NCBI GenBank assembly: GCA_963829995.1
Contig: CAWHKW010000029.1
Coordinates: 15,708-79,707 of the forward strand
Reading direction: 5' to 3'
Source: JACCZX01 sp963829995
Lineage (GTDB): Bacteria > Pseudomonadota > Gammaproteobacteria > Burkholderiales > Burkholderiaceae_F
DNA length: 64,000 bases
Below the pieces are notes generated by a model, which worked only from the letters and a program-made list of their open reading frames with translations, was not told where the DNA came from and made no database searches. Both the position numbers and the translations under genes were made by a program. Below, piece by piece: positions 37,472 through 46,108 of the stretch; within the stretch, counting starts at the first letter, position 1, and each line of letters begins with the position of its first letter.

Positions 37472-37863
37472 CGCCCTTTAACGCTGATCGACCACTGATC
37501 GGCGAAACCGCCGGATGTCGGCCTCGTGTCTACCGGTTGGCCGTGCCCGCACGGATATTGCGAATACGTCACCGCGCCGTTAGGTTCCTCACACTTGAAC
37601 ACGCCGGGACCCAACGCGCGCGCTGCGACTTGCTTGGGTGGAACAACAGTAGGCGCCGCTTTTGGCGTCGGCGGAGGCGGCATATACATCGGTTCGCTTT
37701 TCGTGAAGCGCTGCGCAGCGTCGGGCGGGGTTACTACCGCTGGCACCGGAATGCTGGGCCGGTCGAGCGCCACGTAGACGCCCGCCGCCAGCACCACCAG
37801 AGCCATCACCGCGGTTGCAAGTGACCGCTTACCTGATTGCGGCGCTCGGTAATGATTATTCAT
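37468..37863 (-). CDS. Membrane-anchored DUF4124-like protein
   Basis: A 131-residue protein with a short cytoplasmic N-terminus, one membrane helix (SLATAVMALVVLAAGVYVAL), a Pro-rich linker (MPPPPTPKAAPTVVPPK) and a C-terminal segment FKCEEPNGAVTYSQYPCG. That segment matches the DUF4124 core (two Cys, a G-x-V-x-Y/F-S/T pattern). Such proteins are frequent in beta- and gammaproteobacteria and are of unknown periplasmic function. Confidence 0.7.
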   Translation of the reverse strand: MNNHYRAPQSGKRSLATAVMALVVLAAGVYVALDRPSIPVPAVVTPPDAAQRFTKSEPMYMPPPPTPKAAPTVVPPKQVAARALGPGVFKCEEPNGAVTYSQYPCGHGQPVDTRPTSGGFADQWSISVKGR

Positions 37864-38003
37864 AAGAACCCACGCAGAAGCGAGTACCGAAAATCTACCG
37901 CGCGAACCGGCCTTTGATCAGAGGAATTGACACTTCAAACTGATGAAGAAATTAGGCCCTGTTTATGCCTTCGAAGTTAAGTAACTAGGGCCTTCACTAA
38001 TCA

Positions 38004-38495
38004 CTATTGCTTGCGCGGATCATCCCCGGGATTTACGTAAGTGACACCCCATGGACCCATCCCGTGCACCTGGACGATCGTTTCGTCCTTGGTCCAGGCA
38101 AAGTGTGTCGTCTTCGGCTGCATGATGGCAATCGCACCCGCACTCAGAGCTTTCGTCTTCGCTCGGTCCAGCTTGTCTCCCATTCCCATGTTGAACGTAC
38201 CGGAGATCACCGTGACGTGTTCGATCGCGGGATGCCAGTGCGCCGGTAGTTGGTAGTTGGCGGGAAACTTCACGCGGAAGGTCACCGGCACTGCCTGATT
38301 GAGCGGCCCTTCGATGACAGCGAGCTTCGCTCCCGGCGGCAGCGACGGAACGTCGACCCACTTGAGCTCATCCGGCGTGGCCATCATGTGGTCGCTCGCC
38401 ATTCCCGCGTGACCGCTTGATTGCGCAAAAGCGCCGGGCGCTGCGATGGTGCAAAACGCAAAGATTGCAGACAGTGTGGCTAACGTGTTTCTCAT
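38004..38495 (-). CDS. Exported cupin-domain protein
   Basis: A 163-residue protein with a signal peptide (ending PGAFAQ near residue 25) and a single cupin barrel. Metal ligands fit in PAHWHPAIEHVTVISGTFNMGMG (His, His, Glu) and KTTHFAWTKDE (His). The function of these small periplasmic cupins is unknown; they are often annotated as quercetin-dioxygenase-like. It lies 23 bases downstream of the methyltransferase in the same direction, so they are probably co-transcribed. Confidence 0.82.
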   Translation of the reverse strand: MRNTLATLSAIFAFCTIAAPGAFAQSSGHAGMASDHMMATPDELKWVDVPSLPPGAKLAVIEGPLNQAVPVTFRVKFPANYQLPAHWHPAIEHVTVISGTFNMGMGDKLDRAKTKALSAGAIAIMQPKTTHFAWTKDETIVQVHGMGPWGVTYVNPGDDPRKQ

Positions 38496-38518
38496 AGTCT
38501 TCTCCTGATTTGTCTCAG

Positions 38519-39376
38519 CTAGCGCGTGATGACGACTTCGAGATATTCACTGGGAACGACCATCGACGCATCGCCGGACCGGTTGAATCGTTCGATCAGC
38601 GCAATCACATCGCTCGCCAACGCGGCTTGAGCCGGAGGTTGCAGAGCGGCGAACGCCTTCAGCAGCGGGCCGTAGTAGGTCCTGAAGACATCGAGCCAGT
38701 GTTGTGGCGAGCGATAACGGAACACGAAATTTCTCGGCTCCGCCTCGATCGCCGAGGCTTTCGATCCGAACAGCTCGTCGATGCGCGCCTGCGTACCCCA
38801 CAAACCCGGTGATTTGACTCCGGCCGGCGGCGGCAGGTGCTTGCCAATGGTCTTGAACAACTGGCCGATGAAGCCCTCGGGAGTCCAGTTGGCGAGGCCG
38901 ATCTTGCCGCCGGGTTTACAAACGCGCATCAGCTCGGCCGCAGCCTTCGGCTGGTCGGGCGTGAACATCACCCCGAATGTCGAGACGACAACGTCGAAGC
39001 TGCCGTCCTTGAACGGCAGCGCTTCCGCGTCGGCTTCGCGGAAGTCGATTTGCAGCCGCTCGGCGGCAGCCCGCTCGCTTGCCTTGTCCAACAGCGCCGG
39101 TACGTAGTCGGTGGCGATCACATCGCACCCGCGCCGCGCGGCCGCCAGAGCGACGTTGCCGTTACCGGCCGCGACATCGAGCACCTTTTGTCCGGCACGA
39201 ATATCGATGGCTTCGCATAACTGCTCGCCGACGATCTGCAAGGTCGTGCCGACTACCGCATAGTCGCCGGATGACCATGCGCCCTGCTGGCGCGCCTTGA
39301 TTGCAGCAAGATCAGCGCCAAGATCGGGCTGCGCCGTATTCGCTTCCGGGCGAGCCGCGACAACTGTTTCGTTCAT
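38519..39376 (-). CDS. Class I SAM-dependent methyltransferase
   Basis: A 285-residue Rossmann-fold methyltransferase. Motif I is KVLDVAAGNGNVALAAARRGCDVIATD, followed by EADAEALPFKDGSFDVVVSTFGVMF and LMRVCKPGGKIGLANWTPEG, as in the UbiE/Methyltransf_11 group. The substrate is not identifiable. The ATG at 39376 has a GAGGAG site; longer starts would run into the divergent regulator. It is divergent from the BTAD/TPR regulator at 39421. Confidence 0.88.
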   Translation of the reverse strand: MNETVVAARPEANTAQPDLGADLAAIKARQQGAWSSGDYAVVGTTLQIVGEQLCEAIDIRAGQKVLDVAAGNGNVALAAARRGCDVIATDYVPALLDKASERAAAERLQIDFREADAEALPFKDGSFDVVVSTFGVMFTPDQPKAAAELMRVCKPGGKIGLANWTPEGFIGQLFKTIGKHLPPPAGVKSPGLWGTQARIDELFGSKASAIEAEPRNFVFRYRSPQHWLDVFRTYYGPLLKAFAALQPPAQAALASDVIALIERFNRSGDASMVVPSEYLEVVITR

Positions 39377-39420
39377 GTCAAACTCCTCGTGTAGTGAGTG
39401 CGGCACCATACGAGCCGCGC

Positions 39421-41499
39421 GTGGAGGTGAGCGTGGGAGCCGGCGTGGAAACGCACGTGCGGGCCGCTGCAACAGCGCGGGCCAGCAAGCAAGCCAGCCC
39501 GAGTGGTGATACTCGGCGCGGCGTCCACGTGCAGATGCTCGGACCTCTGGCTATCAGCCGCGACGGTGTCCCGCAACCGCTGCCGGCATCGCGCAAGGTG
39601 CGCGCTTTGTTTGGGTATCTTGCACTTGCTCCGCGCGCCGTCAGCCGCAGCCATCTGTGCGAGCTGCTGTGGGATGTGCCGAACGATCCACGCGCAGAGC
39701 TGCGCTGGTGCCTCAGCAAAATCAGAAGCGTGCTCGACGAGCCGGGCCGCCGAAGGGTCGAAGCCAGCGGCGACGCAATCACGCTCGACCTCGCCGATTG
39801 TTTCGTTGACGCCGTTGAGATTGCGCGCACGACGCAGCAGGGAATCGGAACCCTCGAGCCGAGTCGGCTGCAAGTGCTTTCAACATTGTTCGTCGGCGAC
39901 TTTCTGGATGGGCTCGAGATCGATCGCAACGCGCAGTTCAATGGCTGGCTCACCGCGCAGCGGCGCCGCTTTCGCGTGTGCCACGCCGCCATACTCGAGC
40001 ATCTCGTCAGAAGCCTTCCGCCCGAATCCGAAGAAGTGTTCAGCCATCTGGAGAAGTGGCTGGAACTGGCTCCTTTCGATCGGGCCGCGCATGGAAGCCT
40101 TCTGCTCGCGCTCGCGAGGCGCGGCCGAATCCGCGAGGGCGAAGAACACCTGGCTGCTACCGAGCGGCTCTTCGAGGCCGAAGGACTGGACCGAGCACCG
40201 ATTCGTCAGCTGTGGCAGAGCGCCAGAGCCGGACACGCGAAAGCGCTGTCATCGTCCGCGCCGGACGTCGCATTGCCGGCGATTGACGCGGAGGGCAGTA
40301 CCGTAGTCACAGCGCGCCGCGCATCGATTGCCGTGATGCCGTTCCTCGATCATGAAGACCTGAATGGCTCGCGAGGCGGGTTCGCCGACGGCCTGACCCA
40401 CGACGTCATCACGCGGCTCGCCAAGCTACGCAGTCTGTTCGTTATCGCACAGGGCACGGTGTTCGCCCTCGCCGAGCGCAGCCTCGGTGCCGAAGCGGCG
40501 GGCCGTACGCTCAACGTGGACTACGTCACCAGCGGGTCGGTGCTGCACCAGGGCCGCCGCGTCATCGTGACGGTCGAGCTGTCCGAAGCACGCACTGCAC
40601 GCATCGTATGGACCGAGACTTTCGATGAGAAGTTGGACGACGCCTTCCAGGTGCTCGATGAGATCGGCAATCGGATCGTCGCGTCGATCGCAGGCGAGAT
40701 CGAAATGGTCGAGCGCAACCGCGCGATCCTCAAGCCCCCCAATTCGCTGGACGCATGGGAGGCGTATCACCGCGGGCTTTGGCACATGTATCGATTCAAC
40801 AAAGCCGATAACGACCGGGCCGCGCACTTTTTTCAAATGGCGGCGAATCTCGACCCCACGTTCGCGCGCGCTTATGCCGGCGTGTCGTTTACCCACTGGC
40901 AGAACGCTTTTCAGCGGTGGGCGGAGCGCGAATCCGAAAGCGAGCGGGCGTTCGACGCCGCCAGCCAGAGCCTCAACGCCGACGATCGCGATCCCGCCGC
41001 GCACTGGGCCATGGGTCGAGCGCTCTGGCTACGTGGCCGCCGCGTCGAGTCTCTGACCGAACTGGAGAACGCTGTAGATCTGAGCCCGAACTTCGCGCTC
41101 GGCCACTACATGCTCGCGTTCGTCAATTCCACGTCAGGCGATCCCCGGGCTGCGATCGAATCGTCCGACCACTCGCGCCATCTGAGTCCGTTCGATCCGT
41201 TGCTGTTCGGAATGCTGGGTACGCGCGCGATGGCACTCGTTCGCCTCGGCCAGTTCGAGGAAGCGGCAGACTGGAGCGTCAAAGCAGCGGCCCGCCCCAA
41301 TGCGCATGCACACATCCTGGCGATCGCTGCGCATTGTCTGGCGCTCGCCGGGCGTGTCGACGAGGCGCTGGCTTTGACTGCCCGGATCTATAAGACGACC
41401 CCGGGCTACCAGATCGATGACTTCTTCTCCGCTTTCCGATTTTCGCCGGACGCAGTGTCACTGTTTAGAAAAGGTGCACAGCGGATCGGGATGACTTGA
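39421..41499 (+). CDS. BTAD/winged-helix regulator with TolB-like and TPR domains
   Basis: About 692 residues. The N-terminal part is a SARP-like winged helix (LGPLAISRDGVPQPLPASRKVRALFGYLAL) with a bacterial transcriptional activator (BTAD) helical domain (FVGDFLDGLEIDRNAQFNGWL...). Next comes a TolB-N-like module (IAVMPFLDHEDLNGSRGGFADGLTHDVITRL), then TPR repeats to the end. No membrane helix is obvious. The start is uncertain: GTG 39421 is chosen because it clears the divergent methyltransferase, but the frame is open further upstream and an ATG lies at 39535. Likely target: the divergent methyltransferase-cupin pair. Confidence 0.8.
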   Translation: MEVSVGAGVETHVRAAATARASKQASPSGDTRRGVHVQMLGPLAISRDGVPQPLPASRKVRALFGYLALAPRAVSRSHLCELLWDVPNDPRAELRWCLSKIRSVLDEPGRRRVEASGDAITLDLADCFVDAVEIARTTQQGIGTLEPSRLQVLSTLFVGDFLDGLEIDRNAQFNGWLTAQRRRFRVCHAAILEHLVRSLPPESEEVFSHLEKWLELAPFDRAAHGSLLLALARRGRIREGEEHLAATERLFEAEGLDRAPIRQLWQSARAGHAKALSSSAPDVALPAIDAEGSTVVTARRASIAVMPFLDHEDLNGSRGGFADGLTHDVITRLAKLRSLFVIAQGTVFALAERSLGAEAAGRTLNVDYVTSGSVLHQGRRVIVTVELSEARTARIVWTETFDEKLDDAFQVLDEIGNRIVASIAGEIEMVERNRAILKPPNSLDAWEAYHRGLWHMYRFNKADNDRAAHFFQMAANLDPTFARAYAGVSFTHWQNAFQRWAERESESERAFDAASQSLNADDRDPAAHWAMGRALWLRGRRVESLTELENAVDLSPNFALGHYMLAFVNSTSGDPRAAIESSDHSRHLSPFDPLLFGMLGTRAMALVRLGQFEEAADWSVKAAARPNAHAHILAIAAHCLALAGRVDEALALTARIYKTTPGYQIDDFFSAFRFSPDAVSLFRKGAQRIGMT

Positions 41500-41547
41500 G
41501 CAAGCTATCTAATTACCTCGACGCGCGCGATGAACCTTTCAAGCGTC

Positions 41548-41961
41548 TCAGGCGTTGGCATACGGTTGCACACTGCGATGCAGCGTGGCGCGTCTGTTTA
41601 GCCATGCAACAGCCGGCCCTTCGTCCACAAACACATCGGCAATCAGCCGACGGTTGAACGCGACCGTGACTCCGAACTTTTCGGGATCGATCATCTCCGG
41701 CCGCAGGACCATGGCCATGCGAAGTGCTCCGCGGGCGGTCAGCGCCCATTTCTCGACAAGGAAATACCGCTCGCTGAGGCTGGGCGGATCGAAGCCCGTG
41801 ACCAAGATCCCGTTCACTAGCAGATCTTTGATGGCTTGCGCGCGTGCATACGCAATAGCTGCGTCGACGCACGCTACCGCCTCTGCAAGGGACATGTGGC
41901 CGGTGGGTCGGAAAAACCCACGTCCCCCAACTACCTCAAACTGATCCAGCGCGGGCTTCAT
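41548..41961 (-). CDS. Conserved hypothetical protein (SpoIIAA/STAS-like)
   Basis: A 137-residue protein, probably cytoplasmic. The pattern of alternating strands and helices (AEAVACVDAAIAYARAQAIKDLLVNGILV, RMAMVLRPEMIDPEKFGVTVAFNR, DVFVDEGPAVAWLNRR) resembles small STAS/SpoIIAA-like proteins. No catalytic motif is seen. The start at 41961 is chosen because upstream sequence would overlap the divergent hydrolase gene. Function unknown. Confidence 0.6.
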   Translation of the reverse strand: MKPALDQFEVVGGRGFFRPTGHMSLAEAVACVDAAIAYARAQAIKDLLVNGILVTGFDPPSLSERYFLVEKWALTARGALRMAMVLRPEMIDPEKFGVTVAFNRRLIADVFVDEGPAVAWLNRRATLHRSVQPYANA

Positions 41962-42003
41962 ACAAAGTCGCACACATTTCTTGGCCTCATAGAATACGCG
42001 GCT

Positions 42004-43242
42004 ATGCCTTGCATTGATGCAGAACGTCTGCTCTCCGATTTGCAACAGCTGCGCGCGATCGGCGCATTGGGCCGCGGCGTCGTGCGCCCAGCATTTAGCG
42101 CCGCCGACATGGAAGCGCGGCATTGGCTTAAACGCCGCTACGCGGAGGCGAATCTCGAAGCGACGATCGATGGCGTCGGCAATGTACTGGGCCGCTCGCG
42201 CAATTCAGGCAAGGCGCTGCTGATTGGTTCGCATTCCGACACGCAACCTACCGGCGGCTGGCTCGATGGCGCACTAGGCGTGATCTATGCGTTGGAAGTG
42301 GTGCGCGCGCTAGCCGCCGACAGCGAGACGCAAGCGCTCCCTGTGGACGCGGTGTCGTTTCAGGATGAAGAGTCACGTTTTGTCGGCTGTCTCGGCAGCC
42401 GCTCGCTGACCGGCGCACTGGCGCCGGAAATGGAACAGGGTGCGGCGGATAGTCACGGCGTTTCACTGGAGGACGCACTGCGCGAAGCAGGCCTGGCCCG
42501 TGTGCCGCGCCTGCGAGTATCACGCGAACGCTATTCCGGCTTCATCGAGGCGCACATCGAGCAGGGGCCGCATCTGGAGGATGCCGGGCTCCGAATCGGC
42601 GTCGTGACTGGCATCGTCGGCTTGCGCAGTATTCGCTTTATCTTTCGCGGCCAGCAGAATCATGCAGGTACAACGATGATGGCGCGCCGACGCGATGCAA
42701 GTACGGCGCTCTACGAGCTCGCACACCGCATCAGCCTGGAATTTCCGAAGGTGGCTGCGGAACGCAGCGTATGGACGATGGGACGCTTACGCGTCGAGCC
42801 GAATGCGACTTCAATCGTGCCGGGATACGCCGAGCTCGATCTGCAGTTTCGGGATCAATCAGAGGCACCGCTCGATGCTTTCGAAGCGATCGCTGCGCGC
42901 CTCGTATCGGAGATGAACGCACGTGGCGGTGTGACCATCGAAGCCATTCCCATGCGAGCGCCCATCGCGCCGACGCGCATGGACCCCGCGCTGCAGATGC
43001 ATATCGAGGCTGCTGCCGAGCGTCACGCGCCGGGCAAATGGCAGCGCATGCCGAGCGGCGCGTTTCACGATGCCGGGATCATCTCGGCATCGATCCCGTC
43101 GGCGATGCTTTTCATTCCGTCGCTCGGCGGCATCAGCCATGACTTCGCGGAGGACAGCCGCGAGGAGGACATCGTGCTCGGCTGCCAGGTCCTTGCGGAT
43201 GCGGCTGCGTCGATACTCGCCACGGCGAGCGCGCGGCAATAA
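42004..43242 (+). CDS. M20-family Zn-dependent amidohydrolase (N-carbamoyl-amino-acid / allantoate hydrolase type)
   Basis: A 412-residue enzyme of the M20 amidase group, close to allantoate amidohydrolases and N-carbamoyl-L-amino acid hydrolases. Metal ligands are visible in GSHSDTQPTGGWLDGALG (His, Asp), FQDEESRFVGCLGSRSLTG (Glu pair), EAHIEQGPHLED and SGAFHDAGII (His). The dimerisation domain contains FRGQQNHAGTTMMARRRDA. It releases ammonia or an amino acid from a C-N substrate in the cytoplasm. It precedes the aldehyde dehydrogenase by 71 bases on the same strand, so they may act in one catabolic route. Confidence 0.87.
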   Translation: MPCIDAERLLSDLQQLRAIGALGRGVVRPAFSAADMEARHWLKRRYAEANLEATIDGVGNVLGRSRNSGKALLIGSHSDTQPTGGWLDGALGVIYALEVVRALAADSETQALPVDAVSFQDEESRFVGCLGSRSLTGALAPEMEQGAADSHGVSLEDALREAGLARVPRLRVSRERYSGFIEAHIEQGPHLEDAGLRIGVVTGIVGLRSIRFIFRGQQNHAGTTMMARRRDASTALYELAHRISLEFPKVAAERSVWTMGRLRVEPNATSIVPGYAELDLQFRDQSEAPLDAFEAIAARLVSEMNARGGVTIEAIPMRAPIAPTRMDPALQMHIEAAAERHAPGKWQRMPSGAFHDAGIISASIPSAMLFIPSLGGISHDFAEDSREEDIVLGCQVLADAAASILATASARQ

Positions 43243-43313
43243 ACGCGCCGTGCCGGAGTCAGGAGCAGAATTGCACTATCTATCTCCAACAAGCATCCAA
43301 CCTACCCCACCCT

Positions 43314-44762
43314 ATGCTCACAGCAACTTATCCTTCAACCAATCTCTTCATTAACGGTCATTGGCAAGACGCAGCTGATGGGAAGACGCTTGCGGTGTTT
43401 AACCCGGCGACCGGAAAAGAAATCGGCCGCGTTGCGCACGCCGCCAAGGTCGACCTGGACAAAGCGCTAGACGCTGCTCTGAAAGGCTTTGAGACATGGC
43501 GTGACATGACCGCGGCGGATCGCAGCAAGATCATGCGCAAGGCCGCCGGCTTGATGCGCGAGCGCGCCGAGGCCATCGGTCGTCTACTCACGCAGGAGCA
43601 GGGCAAGCCACTGGTGGAAGCCAAAGGCGAGGCCCTGGCCGCGGCCGACATCATTGAGTGGTTTGCTGAAGAGGGATTTCGTGTGTACGGCCGGATCGTG
43701 CCGCCTCGCGGCAACCTTGCGATCCGCCAGATGGTGCTCAAGGATCCAGTCGGTCCCGTCGCCGCGTTTACGCCTTGGAATTTTCCGATCAACCAAGTAG
43801 TACGCAAGGTTGGCGCTGCTTTATCCGCCGGTTGCTCGATGCTGGTCAAGGCACCCGAGGAAACGCCGGCTGGACCCGCCGAGCTGATCCGCGCCTTTGC
43901 TGATGCTGGGTTGCCGCCAGGGGTATTGGGACTTGTATACGGCAATCCCGCCGAAATCTCGAGTTACCTGATTCAACACCCGGTGATCCGCAAGATCACG
44001 TTCACGGGTTCGACCGTAGTTGGAAAGCAACTCGCGGCCATGGCCGGTCAGCATATGAAGCGCGTCACGATGGAACTTGGCGGGCACGCACCCGTAATAG
44101 TGGCCGAGGACGCCGACATCGCGTTGGCCATCAAGTCGACAGGTGCCGCCAAGTTCCGCAACGCGGGTCAGGTTTGCATATCGCCGACGCGCTTCCTGGT
44201 GCACAAGAGCATTCGAAACGACTTCGCCACCGCATTGGCCAAGCATGCGCAAGCCTTGAAAGTGGGCGACGGTCTGGCCGAAGGTACGCAGATGGGCCCA
44301 CTCGCCAATCCGCGGCGGCTGACAGCAATGGCGGAATTCACGAAGGATGCTGTGGACCGCGGTGCCACGGTCCTGGCCGGCGGCGAGCGCATCGGTGACG
44401 TTGGGAATTTCTGGCAACCCACGATCCTCGCAGACGTGCCACTCGAAGCGAAGGTATTCAACGACGAGCCGTTCGGTCCAATGGCAGCGATTCGCAGCTT
44501 CGATACCTTGGACGACGCAATTGCGGAGGCGAACCGCCTACCGTACGGCCTGGCCGGGTATGCCTATACGAAGTCGCTGAAGAATGCGGACCTGCTGTCC
44601 CGTCGCGTCGAAGTCGGCATGTTGTGGATCAACATGCCCGCGATGCCATCGGCGGAAATGCCTTTCGGTGGCGTCAAGGACTCCGGCTATGGCTCCGAGG
44701 GCGGCCCCGAGGCCGTGGAGGCCTATCTGAACACGCGCGCTATCGCCATCATGAATGTTTGA
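43314..44762 (+). CDS. gabD: NAD(P)-dependent succinate-semialdehyde dehydrogenase-like enzyme
   Basis: A 482-residue aldehyde dehydrogenase, full length. Key elements: FTPWNFPINQVVRKVGAAL (cofactor site), FTGSTVVGKQLA, the general-base Glu in VTMELGGHAPV, and the nucleophile Cys in NAGQVCISPTRF. The C-terminal GVKDSGYGSEGGPEAVEAYLNTR is typical of the GabD-like group, which oxidises succinate semialdehyde to succinate. Substrate range among these enzymes is broad, so the exact aldehyde is uncertain. The gene follows the M20 hydrolase. Confidence 0.88.
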   Translation: MLTATYPSTNLFINGHWQDAADGKTLAVFNPATGKEIGRVAHAAKVDLDKALDAALKGFETWRDMTAADRSKIMRKAAGLMRERAEAIGRLLTQEQGKPLVEAKGEALAAADIIEWFAEEGFRVYGRIVPPRGNLAIRQMVLKDPVGPVAAFTPWNFPINQVVRKVGAALSAGCSMLVKAPEETPAGPAELIRAFADAGLPPGVLGLVYGNPAEISSYLIQHPVIRKITFTGSTVVGKQLAAMAGQHMKRVTMELGGHAPVIVAEDADIALAIKSTGAAKFRNAGQVCISPTRFLVHKSIRNDFATALAKHAQALKVGDGLAEGTQMGPLANPRRLTAMAEFTKDAVDRGATVLAGGERIGDVGNFWQPTILADVPLEAKVFNDEPFGPMAAIRSFDTLDDAIAEANRLPYGLAGYAYTKSLKNADLLSRRVEVGMLWINMPAMPSAEMPFGGVKDSGYGSEGGPEAVEAYLNTRAIAIMNV

Positions 44763-44825
44763 TGCGACGTCGCACTCGATTCAACTTCGTCGTGGACTAC
44801 GTGAACGGGTAGATCGGCACGATGT

Positions 44826-45974
44826 TCACTCCCTAAACCGCAGCTGCTCGCGCGACAGCTCGCTGATCGACTTACACCCCATCAACTTCATCCCGCGCTC
44901 GACTTCCGCACGCAGCAGGCCAAGCGCCCGCTCAACGCCCGCTCTCCCTGCGGCCGCCAGAGGAAATAGATAGAACCGCCCGAGGCCAACGGCCTTGGCG
45001 CCAAGCGCAAGAGCCTTCAGCACGTGCGTGCCGCGCTGGACCCCGCCGTCCATCATTACGTCCAACCGATCGCCGACGGCATCGACGATTTCCGCCAGCT
45101 GATCGAACGGCGCGCGCGAGCCATCGAGCTGTCGCCCGCCGTGGTTCGACAGAACGATTCCGGTGCAGCCGATCTCGGCCGCGCGCTTCGCGTCTTCCAC
45201 CGACATCACGCCCTTCAGACAGAACTGCCCGTCCCACTGCTGGACCATTTCGGCGACGTCGTTCCAGGTCATCGAAGGGTCCAGCATCTCGGTGAAGTAG
45301 CGGCCGATCGACATCGCTCCGCCGCTCATGTCGACGTGCTGATCCAGCTGCGGCAGTTTGAATTTTTCATGCGTGAGGTAGTTCAAACCCCACGCCGGCT
45401 TGATCGCGAACTGCAGCATTCCCGCGAGCGTGAGACGGAACGGAATCGAAAAGCCGGTGCGCAGATCGCGCTCACGGTTTCCGCCGGTAATGCTGTCCAC
45501 CGTCAGCATCATGACCTCGACGCCGGCGTCCTTCGCTCGTTGAAGCATCGCGCGGTTCAGACCGCGATCCTTGTGGAAGTAGAACTGATACACCTGCGGC
45601 GTTGGATATTTTTTGCGCAGCTCTTCCAGACTGACCGTGCCGAGCGACGACACACCGAACAGCGTCCCGTACTTCGACGCCACCGCTGCGACCGCGCGCT
45701 CGCCTTCGTGATTAAACAGTCGCTGCAGCGCCGTCGGCGAGCAGTAAAACGGCACCGCGAGCTTCTGGCCCATCACCGTCACCGATAGATCGACGGCTTC
45801 CACTCCGCGCAGGACGTTGGGGACGAGGTCGCAGCTCTCGAAGCTGGCCGTGTTCCGTCGATACGTCACTTCATCGTCGGCGGCTCCATCGATGTAGTTG
45901 AAGATCGGGCTTGGCAGCCGCCGCATCGCCAGCCTGCGAAAGTCATGAAAGCTGTGGCAATCGGCGAGGCCCAT
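44826..45974 (-). CDS. FMN-dependent alpha-hydroxy-acid oxidase/dehydrogenase (LldD-like)
   Basis: A 382-residue FMN TIM-barrel enzyme. The active-site segment is GIVLSNHGGRQLDGSRAP, with LKGVMSVEDAKRAAEIG upstream and VMMDGGVQRGTHVLKALALGAKAVGLGR downstream. The N-terminal IFNYIDGAADDEVTYRRN is characteristic. It oxidises an L-2-hydroxy acid, probably lactate or a related compound, and passes electrons to oxygen or the respiratory chain. It is clearly a different paralogue from the gene at 15465. It is convergent with the aldehyde dehydrogenase and divergent from the propeller lipoprotein. Confidence 0.9.
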   Translation of the reverse strand: MGLADCHSFHDFRRLAMRRLPSPIFNYIDGAADDEVTYRRNTASFESCDLVPNVLRGVEAVDLSVTVMGQKLAVPFYCSPTALQRLFNHEGERAVAAVASKYGTLFGVSSLGTVSLEELRKKYPTPQVYQFYFHKDRGLNRAMLQRAKDAGVEVMMLTVDSITGGNRERDLRTGFSIPFRLTLAGMLQFAIKPAWGLNYLTHEKFKLPQLDQHVDMSGGAMSIGRYFTEMLDPSMTWNDVAEMVQQWDGQFCLKGVMSVEDAKRAAEIGCTGIVLSNHGGRQLDGSRAPFDQLAEIVDAVGDRLDVMMDGGVQRGTHVLKALALGAKAVGLGRFYLFPLAAAGRAGVERALGLLRAEVERGMKLMGCKSISELSREQLRFRE

Positions 45975-46108
45975 GGCGAGAATTCGTCAGGTTTAGGGTG
46001 CGGGAGTCGGTATGTTGACACGCGCGGGTGCGCCCGGTACGTTGCCCTGCTCACAACGGTAGTGCCAACACGCGCGACGAACGCGTCAGAATTTCTAACA
46101 AGGAGACC

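Noticed and set aside
37953..37999. AGGCCCT...AGGGCCT inverted repeat between the DUF4124 and cupin genes
   Set aside because: The arms are only 7 bp with a loop of about 30 bases and no T tract, too weak to call a terminator or operator.
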